From positions 1 through 64,000 of the forward strand of contig JAEWOD010000029.1 in the NCBI GenBank assembly GCA_023461035.1: 64,000 nucleotides of DNA. Reading direction: 5' to 3'. Numbering within the stretch: position 1 is the stretch's first letter; each line of letters starts with the position of its first letter. Position numbers and translations under genes: made by a program. Positions 16,532 through 24,879 of this stretch are shown in pieces. The notes beneath the pieces were generated by a model. The model searched no databases. It had not been told where the DNA came from and saw only the letters and a list, made by a program, of their open reading frames with translations. The DNA comes from Bacteroidota bacterium (GTDB lineage: Bacteria > Bacteroidota > Bacteroidia > Flavobacteriales > Weeksellaceae).

Positions 16532-17317
16532 ATGAAACCCCAAACTAAAAAAATAATACTTCTTGTTGTTGCAAGTTTTGCGGCTTATTATGTTCTCTTT
16601 TCAAATTTTAAGCCGATAAAACTTTGGTTCGACACAATAACCCAACAAGGTTTGGTGAGTTATGTACTGACTTATTTTATAGTTGGCATTCCCATTTTCT
16701 TAGGAACCTATTTCATCGACAAAAGAACTTCTGTTACTAAAAGCCTTGGGCTTTCGGCAAACATTTTGACTGCCGTTTGGATAAGCATTCTGTTTACATT
16801 GCCTATGTTTTTGGGAGGCTTATCTTTTTTCAAATTCAGCCGGCAAATCGATATTGAGAATTTAATTGCCGGGACGCTGATCGCTGGATTTATGGAAGAA
16901 CTTTATTTCAGAGGATTTTTATTCGGACAATTGTTTAAGAAAACGAAGTTAGGATTTATTCCTTCCATATTTTTCGGTGCACTGATTTTTGCTTCTGGAC
17001 ATTTACATCAAAGTCAAAATATAAGCGAATTATTCGGAATCTTCGCGGTCACTTTCTTTGGAGCTGTCTTTTTCGCCTGGATGTATGTGGAATGGAATTA
17101 CAATTTATGGGTTCCCATTTTCACACATACTTTGATGAACCTTTCATGGAATTTATTTGAAGTGGATCATTCCGCACTAGGCGATGTAAAAGCAAACATT
17201 TTTAGAGGCTTGACGATTTTAACCGCCATACTATTTACAATTGTGTATAAGAAAATCAGAAACGAAAAACTAACGGTGAACAGGCAGACCATACTGAGTA
17301 AGAAAAACGGTATATAA
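16532..17317 (+). CDS. CPBP-family intramembrane metalloprotease
   Basis: A 261-residue polytopic membrane protein with the CPBP (Abi/CAAX) signature: EELYFRG at 123-129, then SGHLHQ and the later FTHTLMNLSWN motif supplying metal-binding His and Asn. About seven hydrophobic segments are visible. Bacterial members are intramembrane proteases, some tied to bacteriocin self-immunity. It lies 20 bp after the beta-lactamase-like gene and appears to be the last gene of that transcript. Confidence 0.85.
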   Translation: MKPQTKKIILLVVASFAAYYVLFSNFKPIKLWFDTITQQGLVSYVLTYFIVGIPIFLGTYFIDKRTSVTKSLGLSANILTAVWISILFTLPMFLGGLSFFKFSRQIDIENLIAGTLIAGFMEELYFRGFLFGQLFKKTKLGFIPSIFFGALIFASGHLHQSQNISELFGIFAVTFFGAVFFAWMYVEWNYNLWVPIFTHTLMNLSWNLFEVDHSALGDVKANIFRGLTILTAILFTIVYKKIRNEKLTVNRQTILSKKNGI

Positions 17318-17339
17318 TAAGGATTTTGCAAAAATAGTT

Positions 17340-17372
17340 GGACTTTTCAAGAAACCAACTTTGGACTTTTCA
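17340..17372 (+). promoter_or_regulatory. Tandem operator for AraC regulator (module B)
   Basis: Two identical 10-mers GGACTTTTCA at 17340-17349 and 17363-17372 (the match extends to TTGGACTTTTCA) have a 23-bp period. The second starts 40 bp before TTTG of the -7 box (17403-17406). This is the best-conserved of the three copies. Confidence 0.72.
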
Positions 17373-17427
17373 GAAAAGTTGAATGACTTTTTTGTGCTGA
17401 ACTTTGCAGCATAAAATAAATTTTACA

Positions 17428-18075
17428 ATGGCTTTACTGGAAGACTTGAAATGGCGTTACGCCACAAAAAGAATGAACGGACAAACCGTTCCGAAAGAAA
17501 CATTAGATTACATCTTAGAAGCGGCAAGATACGCACCATCCTCATCGGGATTGCAACCTTACAAGATTTTTGTCATCAAAAACAGCAAAACGCTTGGACA
17601 ACTAAAGAAATTTGTTTTCAATAATCATCCTTTCAATCAAAATCAGATAAAAGACTGTTCTCACTTATTGGTGTGGGCAGCGTGGGATAATTATACAGAT
17701 GAAAAAGTGAGCGGTGCTTTACAAAAAACGGCTACAGAACGAAACTTTTCAACGGACTCTTCTGAAGCATATAAACAAAGGCTTTTATCGCTGTACGATT
17801 CTTTAGGTAAAGAATGGCAGGAAAATCACTGTGCCAAACAGGCTCATATTTCGTTTGGTTTGGCGATTGCCGCAGCAGCAGAACAAAAAGTGGATGCCAC
17901 GCCAATGGAGGGTTTTGACAATGCCAAGATGGATGAGTTTTTGGGAATCGATAAATCAGGATTGAAAAGTGTAGTCCTATTACCGATCGGGTATAGAGAC
18001 GAAGCAGAAGACTGGTTAGTCAAACTAAAAAAATGGAGAACACCGAAAGAAGAATTTATCACAGAAATCATATAA
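17428..18075 (+). CDS. Nitroreductase-family NAD(P)H oxidoreductase (module B)
   Basis: A 215-residue protein of the FMN-dependent nitroreductase superfamily. It has the N-terminal LKWRYATKRMNG phosphate/FMN-binding region, ARYAPSSSGLQPYKIFVI near 35-52, and the C-terminal VVLLPIGYRDEAEDW. It likely reduces quinones, nitro-aromatics or similar electrophiles with NAD(P)H. A TTG start at 17404 would overlap the -7 box, so ATG 17428 is used. It is followed 3 bp later by the aldo/keto reductase gene, and the pair should form one transcript under the tandem operator. Confidence 0.86.
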   Translation: MALLEDLKWRYATKRMNGQTVPKETLDYILEAARYAPSSSGLQPYKIFVIKNSKTLGQLKKFVFNNHPFNQNQIKDCSHLLVWAAWDNYTDEKVSGALQKTATERNFSTDSSEAYKQRLLSLYDSLGKEWQENHCAKQAHISFGLAIAAAAEQKVDATPMEGFDNAKMDEFLGIDKSGLKSVVLLPIGYRDEAEDWLVKLKKWRTPKEEFITEII

Positions 18076-18078
18076 ACA

Positions 18079-19065
18079 ATGGAAACTAAAAAATTAGGAA
18101 AAAATGGACCGGAAGTGTCTGCTATATCTATTGGAACAAGTTGGGGCATCAATAATCTAGCAGAATGGGATCAATCTAAAAAAGAACTCACGAATACATT
18201 ACATCAGGCGATAGATGCGGGAGTTAGTTTAATCAATACAGCCGATTTCTACGGTTGCGGAATAAGCGAATTGACGATTGGCGAAGTAATCAAAGAAAGA
18301 AGAAAAGATGTATTCATCAGTGTCAAAACAGGTGCTCTCATTAACCCCAATGGACATTTTGCCGGATTGGACAGTAGTCCGAAAGCGATAAAAAATTACT
18401 GCGCTTATTCGTTGAAACGCTTGGGTGTTGACGAAATTGACCTGTATCAACCTTGTAGGATCGACCCTAATGTTCCGATTGAAGAAACAGCCGGTGCAAT
18501 TAAAGATTTAATTGATGAAGGGAAAGTCAGGTATTTAGGTTTATCAGAAGCAAATGCAGAACAATTGCAACGGGCAAATAAAGTGCACCAGGTAGCTGCG
18601 TTGGAAATTGAATATTCTTTAGCTACACGTTTTATTGAAAAAGAAATTTTACCTACAGCAAGAGCATTGGGCACCGCTATCGTTCCTTATTCTGTTTTTT
18701 ATTATGGTTTACTTACAGGTAAAATGCGTTTCCCTTTAGCGCCAAACGATTACAAAAATATGTTCCCCAGATTTCAGGGAGAAAATTTAGAACACAATCT
18801 CCAAAAAGTAGGTTGGTTGAAAGAATTTGCAGAAAAGAAAGGTGCAAATACCAGTCAGATAGCATTGGCGTGGTTATTAAACCAGGGAAATGATATTATC
18901 CCGATTGTGGGGATGACGAAACCTGAACGGATAGCTGATAATTTGACCGCATTGGAAATAACGTTTACAAAAGAAGAAATGGAACGTTTGAACGAAGTGT
19001 TTAAAGAAGGTACGATAAAAGGTGAACGATATCCGTCTGCATTTTTGTCTTGGGCGGCGTCATAA
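18079..19065 (+). CDS. Aldo/keto reductase (module B)
   Basis: The 328-residue TIM-barrel protein shows the AKR pattern: DAGVSLINTADFYGCG with the catalytic Asp and Tyr, VKTG with Lys, DLYQPCRIDPNVPIEET, and the C-terminal NADPH-binding GMTKPERIADNL. At the position of the usual catalytic His after LYQ it has Pro-Cys-Arg, as in AKR subgroups resembling pyridoxal reductase. The substrate is unknown. It is coupled to the nitroreductase gene and followed by the module B AraC gene. Confidence 0.87.
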   Translation: METKKLGKNGPEVSAISIGTSWGINNLAEWDQSKKELTNTLHQAIDAGVSLINTADFYGCGISELTIGEVIKERRKDVFISVKTGALINPNGHFAGLDSSPKAIKNYCAYSLKRLGVDEIDLYQPCRIDPNVPIEETAGAIKDLIDEGKVRYLGLSEANAEQLQRANKVHQVAALEIEYSLATRFIEKEILPTARALGTAIVPYSVFYYGLLTGKMRFPLAPNDYKNMFPRFQGENLEHNLQKVGWLKEFAEKKGANTSQIALAWLLNQGNDIIPIVGMTKPERIADNLTALEITFTKEEMERLNEVFKEGTIKGERYPSAFLSWAAS

Positions 19066-19071
19066 TTTTTT

Positions 19072-19079
19072 AAATTTGG
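19072..19079 (+). promoter_or_regulatory. -7 promoter box before the module B araC gene
   Basis: TAAATTTG matches TAnnTTTG, but it is close to the ATG at 19087, so it would give a very short leader. Confidence 0.35.
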
Positions 19080-19086
19080 GGTTATT

Positions 19087-19896
19087 ATGAGAGCAAAGCT
19101 AAAATCGTCTGATTGTGTAGGTTCAACAATTTCAGGAGAACATTTTATTTATGAACATACTTTCTTTTTTGTAAAGGTAGGAGTCACCCAATGCTATGAC
19201 GGAAGTAAAACATACACTTTTAAATCAGGCGATTTCGGGCTTGTGCGTAAAAACCGCTTATCAAAATACAGTAAAGAAAAAGACAACAAAGCAGCAACAA
19301 CATTCATCATTTTCGATGAGGTGTTTCTTAAAAAATTTCAGCAAAGATATACGCCGGAACTAACAGCATTTAAATCAAATGAAACATTCTTACGCATCGC
19401 TAAAAATGAATTGTTGTCGAATTTCATTCAGTCATTAACGCCATATTATAACTCAACAGGAAAGATTGATGAAATTTTTGCAGACCTAAAGCGAGAAGAA
19501 TTGTTGCTTATTATACTGAAATTACAACCGGAGCTTTCGGGTGTATTTTTTGATTTTGGTATACCTGAAAAAATCAATCTGGAAGCGTTTATGAACAAAA
19601 ATTTTATGTTCAATATAAATATCGAACGCTTTGCTTATCTGACGGGGCGCAGCCTGTCGGCTTTCAAACGAGATTTTCAAAGCATATTTAGCGAAACGCC
19701 CAATCGCTGGCTTGTAAAAAGACGATTGCAGGAAGCTTATTATTTAATTGAAAAGAAAAACAGAAGACCTTCTGATTTTTATTTGGAATTAGGATTTGAA
19801 ACCTTATCTCATTTTTCGTATGCTTTCAAAAAACAATTCAAGATAACACCCTCAGAACTTGCAGAGCAGGACAAGAACAAAATGACAGGCAGGTGA
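19087..19896 (+). CDS. AraC-family transcriptional regulator (module B)
   Basis: A 269-residue paralogue of the AraC genes at 11698 and 23407. The shared blocks are NFMFN, FAYLTGRSLSAFKRDF, ETPNRWL and LGFETLSHFSYAFKKQF. The N-terminal half is the more divergent, in line with different inducers but similar DNA sites. It sits directly downstream of the nitroreductase and aldo/keto reductase genes, whose promoter carries the tandem repeats. It ends close to degraded cassette site 10. Confidence 0.85.
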   Translation: MRAKLKSSDCVGSTISGEHFIYEHTFFFVKVGVTQCYDGSKTYTFKSGDFGLVRKNRLSKYSKEKDNKAATTFIIFDEVFLKKFQQRYTPELTAFKSNETFLRIAKNELLSNFIQSLTPYYNSTGKIDEIFADLKREELLLIILKLQPELSGVFFDFGIPEKINLEAFMNKNFMFNINIERFAYLTGRSLSAFKRDFQSIFSETPNRWLVKRRLQEAYYLIEKKNRRPSDFYLELGFETLSHFSYAFKKQFKITPSELAEQDKNKMTGR

Positions 19897-19964
19897 AAAA
19901 CTGAATATATAAAGAAGGGTAATGCTACTTATTGAACCTAATAATGTTTTAATCTTAAAAACAC

Positions 19965-20170
19965 CTTCTGCTAACAAGGGGAACCGTTAAACACCATTGA
20001 AATTCTAGAAAAGAACATCAAATACCACCTTGTTTTACTTCGAAAGGATCAGCATCGTGCTTTTTTAAGCGAGGTTTATTTTTAGAAAGGCATTTTGCTA
20101 ATTGTAGTTTTAAATTGAACATTTTCGACTTATTAACCCATAATTCGCCAATATTTTTTCCGTTGACTAT
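19965..20170 (+). repeat. attC-like cassette site 10 (diverged)
   Basis: The left box CTTCTGCTAAC and the right arm (AAATTGAAC, TAATTCGCCAATA and the closing GTTGACTA at 20162) are recognisable. The inner left arm has diverged, so pairing is weak. Its left box is not complementary to the start of the preceding segment at 13196, so that segment is probably a merger of older cassettes. It fills most of the gap between the AraC and antitoxin genes. Confidence 0.55.
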
Positions 20171-20258
20171 AAGCATATCTGAAAATATTTCGTAAAAACA
20201 ATTTGGATAAAATACCAAAACTTGGTATATTTGATTTTAGAAATTAAATTGAAAAATT

Positions 20259-20507
20259 ATGGCTAAAAACACTTCGATTTTATTGGGCGATTATTTCGAC
20301 AATTTTATCAATTCACAAATAAAAAATGGAAAATATTCTTCTGCAAGTGAAGTTGTAAGAGCAGCATTAAGAATGTTCGAACACGAAGAAACTAAAAAAG
20401 CTGAATTAATAAAAGAACTAAAAAAAGGCGAAAAATCAGGATTCTCAACGGATTTTAATCGAGAATCTTTCAAACAAAAATTACATCAAAAATATTCTGC
20501 TCAATAA
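20259..20507 (+). CDS. parD: ParD-like type II antitoxin
   Basis: An 82-residue protein with a ribbon-helix-helix N-terminus (TSILLGDYFDNFINSQI, then SASEVVRAALRMFE) followed by a charged tail that would bind the toxin. The length and layout fit the CC2985/ParD family. Its stop overlaps the toxin ATG by one base (20505-20509), the usual translational coupling. It is expected to autorepress the operon as antitoxin and as the toxin complex. Confidence 0.88.
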   Translation: MAKNTSILLGDYFDNFINSQIKNGKYSSASEVVRAALRMFEHEETKKAELIKELKKGEKSGFSTDFNRESFKQKLHQKYSAQ

Positions 20508-20806
20508 TGAATTACAAATTAAGTAAACAAGCAGAAATTGATTTAGAGAATATTTGGCTTTATACTTTCGAAGAATGGTCGCTTGAACAAGCTGATTATT
20601 ATTATGACTTAATATTGGACGAAATTGAATATATCTCAACAAATCCAAAATCTGGAAAAGATTATAACGATATAAGAAAAGAATATTTTCGATCTCGAGT
20701 AAAATCGCATTTTATTTTTTATAAAATAAATCTGAAAGAGGAGAAAGTAGAAATTATCAGAATTCTTCACCAACAAATGGATATTGAAAACAGGTTGAAT
20801 GATTAA
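20507..20806 (+). CDS. parE: ParE/RelE-superfamily toxin
   Basis: The 99-residue product starts MNYKLSKQAEIDLENIWLYT and carries the ParE pattern YYDLILDEIEYISTNPKSGKDY, with a conserved Arg-rich strand YFRSRVKSHFIFYKI and the terminal VEIIRILHQQMD. ParE toxins poison DNA gyrase; other members of the fold cut mRNA. It is intact and overlaps its antitoxin gene by one base. In a cassette array such a pair can stabilise the array against loss of cassettes. Confidence 0.88.
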   Translation: MNYKLSKQAEIDLENIWLYTFEEWSLEQADYYYDLILDEIEYISTNPKSGKDYNDIRKEYFRSRVKSHFIFYKINLKEEKVEIIRILHQQMDIENRLND

Positions 20807-20844
20807 TTCTGGCTACACATAACATGTAAATTATCTCTTTGCAA

Positions 20845-21043
20845 ACATAGGAGCAGTTTGGCAAAAGAACGAAGTAAGAGATAAGTTGAACTTTGGACTT
20901 CCTATTTCGCAAAAATCGCTTGGTTTTCTCTTTTCTTTTTATAGTTTAGCATCAACGCAAACGGTTTTGCTTCGGTCGGTGCAAATTGGAAGTTTCGTCC
21001 TCCAAAACCGCTCCTTCGCCAAGCTGCCGGACGTTGCAATACG
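20845..21043 (+). repeat. attC-like cassette site 11
   Basis: Inner arms CAGTTTGGCAAAAGAACG and CTCCTTCGCCAAGCTG pair, and the site closes with GTTGCAATACG at 21033. A TAGTTTAGCA box follows a T-rich run in the centre. The outer left TAAC box is not clear. The rest of this intergenic stretch, 21044-21305, is AT-rich with nothing I can identify. Confidence 0.6.
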
Positions 21044-21305
21044 ACATTTACAACAATCAAAATGACAATGGTATGAACAACAATATGATTTTATTATATT
21101 TCGTTTGATAATTATTTGGTCAGTCTGCCTTAATAGTTCTTCCTCTTTCCGTCAGATAATTTAGTTAAAATCTGGTTTGTTTATTTTATACTATGACGAT
21201 CTAATTAGTTCCGAATTGGGTATTGGAATAAAAAATACAAATTTAACTTTGTATTTCAAAGTACTTTTTGTAATTTTATTGTGCTAATTTTAATTTATAT
21301 AAATC

Positions 21306-21509
21306 ATGAAAAATAAAATAAGAAAAATTATTGGTTTTGTATTCGGTATGCTTGTAGCATTTCTTGCAATAGTTGTTTTATCGCATTTTCATCCTGACGA
21401 AGATTTTGCAGGAATAACGATTTTTGCATTGTTAATCTCAGGTCTGTTTTTTTCGATTGTTGGCTCACTACTTCAAAACTACTTTGTCAACAAGAAAATT
21501 CAGAATTAA
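21306..21509 (+). CDS. Small two-helix membrane protein
   Basis: This 67-residue protein is mostly two hydrophobic segments (about 8-27 and 37-57) joined by a short acidic loop HPDEDF, with basic ends. It has an acceptable start and no overlap with other genes. No family is recognised. It is probably the only gene of the cassette that follows site 11. Confidence 0.5.
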   Translation: MKNKIRKIIGFVFGMLVAFLAIVVLSHFHPDEDFAGITIFALLISGLFFSIVGSLLQNYFVNKKIQN

Positions 21510-21840
21510 TGAAAAATTTAAAGTCATCTACCTATTTTTTAATCCCTTTCTTGCTTTTGGGGCTAAACAGTTCTTGCTCGATTGCGTTGCGGCACATTCA
21601 CAAGTATTGAAGACTCTAGAGTCCAGCTTCACTGAATTCACATTCGTTTGTCCGCTTTTTATTGGATACGGAGAGAATAAATTCGTAGGAACCGCAGTCG
21701 GGATTTCGAATGAATAGCGGTAAGATTTTATTTCCTTCTTCAAAAGAATTGATAAAACTTCGTTTTCGCATTCGCTCAGGATATGCCCATTAATAAATTC
21801 GAAATCTAATCAAGTGGTTAGTTGCAGTCAACATACATCG

Positions 21841-21916
21841 GATAGGTTACGTTTAAAATGAATTTTCTCTCCGATTTATCCACCACTTCGTCAACGCTTT
21901 CTTCGTCGTTACCAAC
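21841..21916 (+). repeat. Right-arm remnant of an attC-like site
   Basis: GGTTACG, CCGATTTATCCACCACTTCGTCAACG and the closing GTTACC at 21908 match the right arms of sites 3-5. No matching left arm is visible in 21510-21840. The remaining sequence of the 775-bp gene-free gap (21510-22284) shows no convincing gene. Confidence 0.55.
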
Positions 21917-22188
21917 ATTGTCTTATCCCCAATAATCGTCTGTTTCGTTGAAATACAGCTCGAGTAATTCTTCAAATCTGGTGAGTAATTCATGATTACT
22001 ACGCTCTCTCGTAATGAATTGCCTTTTGTAGTAGCGATCTGCATAATTCAGTAATACTTCGATTTGGGAGATGATGAACCCCTGGAGCTAATAAACACTT
22101 CATGGTGAAAATTTTGCACCAAGCTCCATTATATCCACTCACCACTCATGTTTATAATAACCCTTGTTTTTCAAACATTTGCGTAAAT

Positions 22189-22221
22189 GACCTTTTCAGC
22201 AAAGTAAATTCGGACGTTTAA
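22189..22221 (+). promoter_or_regulatory. Tandem operator for AraC regulator (module C)
   Basis: GACCTTTTCA (22189-22198) and GGACGTTTAA (22212-22221) have a 23-bp period. The second begins 40 bp before TTTG of the -7 box TACTTTTG (22248-22255). The second repeat also lies in an inverted repeat, CGGACG at 22211 and CGTCCG at 22229. Confidence 0.6.
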
Positions 22222-22247
22222 ACAAAGTCGTCCGAGAAGAAGCATTT

Positions 22248-22255
22248 TACTTTTG
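22248..22255 (+). promoter_or_regulatory. -7 promoter box of the module C SDR gene
   Basis: TACTTTTG fits TAnnTTTG and is about 30 bp upstream of the ATG at 22285. Confidence 0.55.
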
Positions 22256-22284
22256 TTCTAACAATAACAATTAAAATTAAAAAA

Positions 22285-23280
22285 ATGGAACAAAGTAATT
22301 ACAACGGAGCATTACAAAAACCGATAGGTTCTGGCTTCAATGCAAAATCAACCTCAACAGAAGTAATCAAAGGTATCAATCTTACAGGAAAAATCGCCAT
22401 TGTAACAGGCGGTAATACAGGCATTGGCTTGGAAACGGTAAAAACGCTTGCCAACGCAGGGGCAATCGTAATTGTCCCTGCACGGAACATTGAAAAAGCA
22501 AAGAAAAATCTGCAAGGAATTGACAATGTAGAAATCGAAGAAATGGACTTAATGAATCCGGCTTCGATTGACGCTTTTACTGAAAAATTTCTGGCATCGG
22601 GCAGACCGTTACACTTGCTTATCAACAATGCGGGCATTATGTGGGTTCCGCTACGCAGAGACCATCGCGGTATTGAATCTCAATTAGCCACCAATTACCT
22701 GGCGCAATTTCAATTGACGGCAAGGCTTTGGACTGCACTTAAAAAAGCCAATGGTGCAAGAGTTGTGAATGTATCTTCCCATGGGCATCAGTTTGCACCT
22801 TTCAACTTTGACGACCCGAATTTTGAAAATCGGGAATACGAAACTTTGCAAGGTTACGGGCAATCAAAAACCGCTGTCAACCTGTTTTCACTTGAATTGG
22901 ATAATAGAGCCAAACCATTTGGCGTAAGAGCATACTCTGTACATCCGGGATCTATTGCCGGAACAGAATTAGGAAGAGAGGCACCCTTAGAATTATTTAT
23001 AAAAATGGGCTTCTGTGACGAACAGGGAAATATGTTACCCGAAGTGACCGCTTCGCTCAAAACCATTCCGCAAGGTGCAGCCACGACGGTTTTTGCGGCT
23101 ACAAGTCCATTACTCAATACCATTGGCGGTGTGTATTGTGAAGATGCAGACATTGCCGAATTAGCTCTTGAAGAAGTAAATCACGGCGGCGTAAAACCTT
23201 ATTCGTTAGACGAAACAGATGCAAAACGTTTGTGGGAGCTAAGCGAAGAACTGAACGGTCTAAAATTTCAAATCATTTAA
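22285..23280 (+). CDS. Short-chain dehydrogenase/reductase (module C)
   Basis: A 331-residue extended SDR of the retinol-dehydrogenase/WW-oxidoreductase-like type. It has TGGNTGIG near residues 38-45, LINNAGIMW near 112-120 and the catalytic region VNVSSHGH with YGQSK (about 192-196). It is longer at the N-terminus than classical SDRs. The substrate is unknown. The AraC gene follows, and the tandem operator lies upstream, so this is the third copy of the oxidoreductase-plus-AraC arrangement. Confidence 0.87.
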   Translation: MEQSNYNGALQKPIGSGFNAKSTSTEVIKGINLTGKIAIVTGGNTGIGLETVKTLANAGAIVIVPARNIEKAKKNLQGIDNVEIEEMDLMNPASIDAFTEKFLASGRPLHLLINNAGIMWVPLRRDHRGIESQLATNYLAQFQLTARLWTALKKANGARVVNVSSHGHQFAPFNFDDPNFENREYETLQGYGQSKTAVNLFSLELDNRAKPFGVRAYSVHPGSIAGTELGREAPLELFIKMGFCDEQGNMLPEVTASLKTIPQGAATTVFAATSPLLNTIGGVYCEDADIAELALEEVNHGGVKPYSLDETDAKRLWELSEELNGLKFQII

Positions 23281-23406
23281 TAAGAATAAAGTATTCGGCA
23301 GTGGTGTAAAAGCCACTACCAAAATAATTTAAACAGTTATTCATAGTAAACGGTTAAATTCAAAAAACGAATGTTGTAAATTCGTAACAGACTTATTCTA
23401 TAAAAA

Positions 23407-24216
23407 ATGGAACACATCTCAAAATACATGATACCGGAAATAAAACTGTCCTGTTACGAGGACAAGTTTTCAAGAACGGAAATCGTGTTTGACCAACATA
23501 TGCTCATCTGGTTCATTTCAGGCGAAACCAAAATCGTGCAGTCTGAGGCAACACACATTTTCAGGACAGGTGATATTTTTCTTATTCCGAGAAATAAACC
23601 GGCAACCGTTATTAATTACCCAAAGGACGGTTTGCCTCATAAAACAGTGGTAATGCTCTTAACCGAAAAAATCCTACGAGATTTTTACAGTAATATAGTG
23701 GTGAAAACAACGGTTAATCCTGTTTCGAAAATTCATAGTTTCAGCAATCACCCTTTGCTTGAAAGTTGCCTTGCTTCCTTAATTCCCTACTTTGATATGA
23801 AAGAACCTTTTCCCGAGAATCTGGCATTGTTGAAAATCACCGAAGCAATAAGTATTCTAAGAGCGATTGATGTCGAGATTGATAGTGTACTGGCCAATTT
23901 TGACGACCCGCATAAAGTGAATTTAATCAGCTTTATGGAAAAGAACTACATGTTCAATATGCCATTGGAAAAATTCAGTTACCTGACAGGAAGAAGCCTT
24001 ACAACGTTCAAGCGCGACTTTATGAAAGCGTTTAATAGTACTCCGCAAAGGTGGCTGACTCAAAAACGATTGGAATTAGCACACTATCAACTTGCTGAAC
24101 AAAAGAGTAAACCCATTGAGGTTTGTTACGAAGTCGGCTTTGAAAATTTGTCGCATTTTTCGTTTGCGTTTAAAAAGCAGTTTGGCTATGCCCCGACAGC
24201 ATTGTTAAGACAATAA
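23407..24216 (+). CDS. AraC-family transcriptional regulator (module C)
   Basis: A 269-residue paralogue of the AraC proteins at 11698 and 19087. The C-terminal DNA-binding part includes KNYMFNMPLEKFSYLTGRS, TTFKRDFMKAF and VGFENLSHFSFAFKKQFG. The N-terminal half has a cupin-like pattern (FRTGDIFLIPRNKPATV). It is separated by about 125 bp from the SDR gene and may have its own promoter, since a weak hairpin follows the SDR stop. Confidence 0.85.
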   Translation: MEHISKYMIPEIKLSCYEDKFSRTEIVFDQHMLIWFISGETKIVQSEATHIFRTGDIFLIPRNKPATVINYPKDGLPHKTVVMLLTEKILRDFYSNIVVKTTVNPVSKIHSFSNHPLLESCLASLIPYFDMKEPFPENLALLKITEAISILRAIDVEIDSVLANFDDPHKVNLISFMEKNYMFNMPLEKFSYLTGRSLTTFKRDFMKAFNSTPQRWLTQKRLELAHYQLAEQKSKPIEVCYEVGFENLSHFSFAFKKQFGYAPTALLRQ

Positions 24217-24362
24217 AATTGTTAATCTTAAAAAAACAAATTATCCTGAAATATACGATCAATTTAAAAACATCCGATGAATGCTATACTTCTGGGGGAC
24301 TTGAATATAGGAAGGTATGATAATTTATTTATATTTGAATTCTGCATCTGCCCGTCGGTGTG

Positions 24363-24450
24363 GAACAAGCAAATCGGTTTGGCTAAATACAAGGCTAAGT
24401 GATTAATTCAACTTTAGGAATTCTATTTACTTGAATGCATTTCCCATCGA
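24363..24450 (+). repeat. Left-arm remnant of an attC-like site
   Basis: GGAACAAGC, GGTTTGGCTAAATACAAGG, CTAAGTGATTAATTCAAC follow the order of the left arms in sites 6 and 9 but carry many changes. No right arm follows before the next gene. Confidence 0.5.
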
Positions 24451-24473
24451 TGACAACAAAAAAATATTGAAAC

Positions 24474-24854
24474 ATGGACAAAACAAATATTAACAAAGAA
24501 GATATTCTTGAAGCGGAAAGAAAACTTTTTTCAGCCCAACTAATAAGTAATGTGGAAATTATTGATGAGCTGTTGCACGATGATTTAATTGCAATTGGGC
24601 CGACAGGACAAATTCTATCCAAGGAAATGGATTTGAACTCTCATAAAGCAAAAACAATGATTATCGAAGATGCTTCAACCGAAATTGATGAGATTCAAAT
24701 CTCAGGAGATACAGCAATTTCCATTGTAACTATGACAGCAAAAGGAAAAATGATGGAAACACCATTGGAAGGAAAATTTCGCTATTTTAGAGTTTGGAAA
24801 CGATTGGACGGCAAATTAAAGGTGATAGGTGCAAGTTTTATGCAACTTCCATAA
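24474..24854 (+). CDS. SnoaL-like/DUF4440 (NTF2-fold) protein
   Basis: A 126-residue protein with the small NTF2-like pattern: an N-terminal helix EDILEAERKLFSAQL, LLHDDLIAIGPTGQ, a central IDEIQISGDTAISIVTMTAKG strand pair, and FRYFRVWKRLDGKLKVIGASF. DUF4440/SnoaL-like proteins include enzymes such as ketosteroid isomerase relatives as well as binding proteins, so no reaction can be assigned. It lies between two degraded cassette sites and may be the last cassette gene of the array. Confidence 0.75.
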   Translation: MDKTNINKEDILEAERKLFSAQLISNVEIIDELLHDDLIAIGPTGQILSKEMDLNSHKAKTMIIEDASTEIDEIQISGDTAISIVTMTAKGKMMETPLEGKFRYFRVWKRLDGKLKVIGASFMQLP

Positions 24855-24879
24855 AATTTTTCCGATCAAAATTTAATTT

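Noticed and set aside
21528..22044. Minus-strand frames of 71 and 63 codons in the 775-bp gap
   Set aside because: Neither looks protein-like, and the second overlaps the right-arm remnant at 21841-21916. No promoter box or family match is visible.
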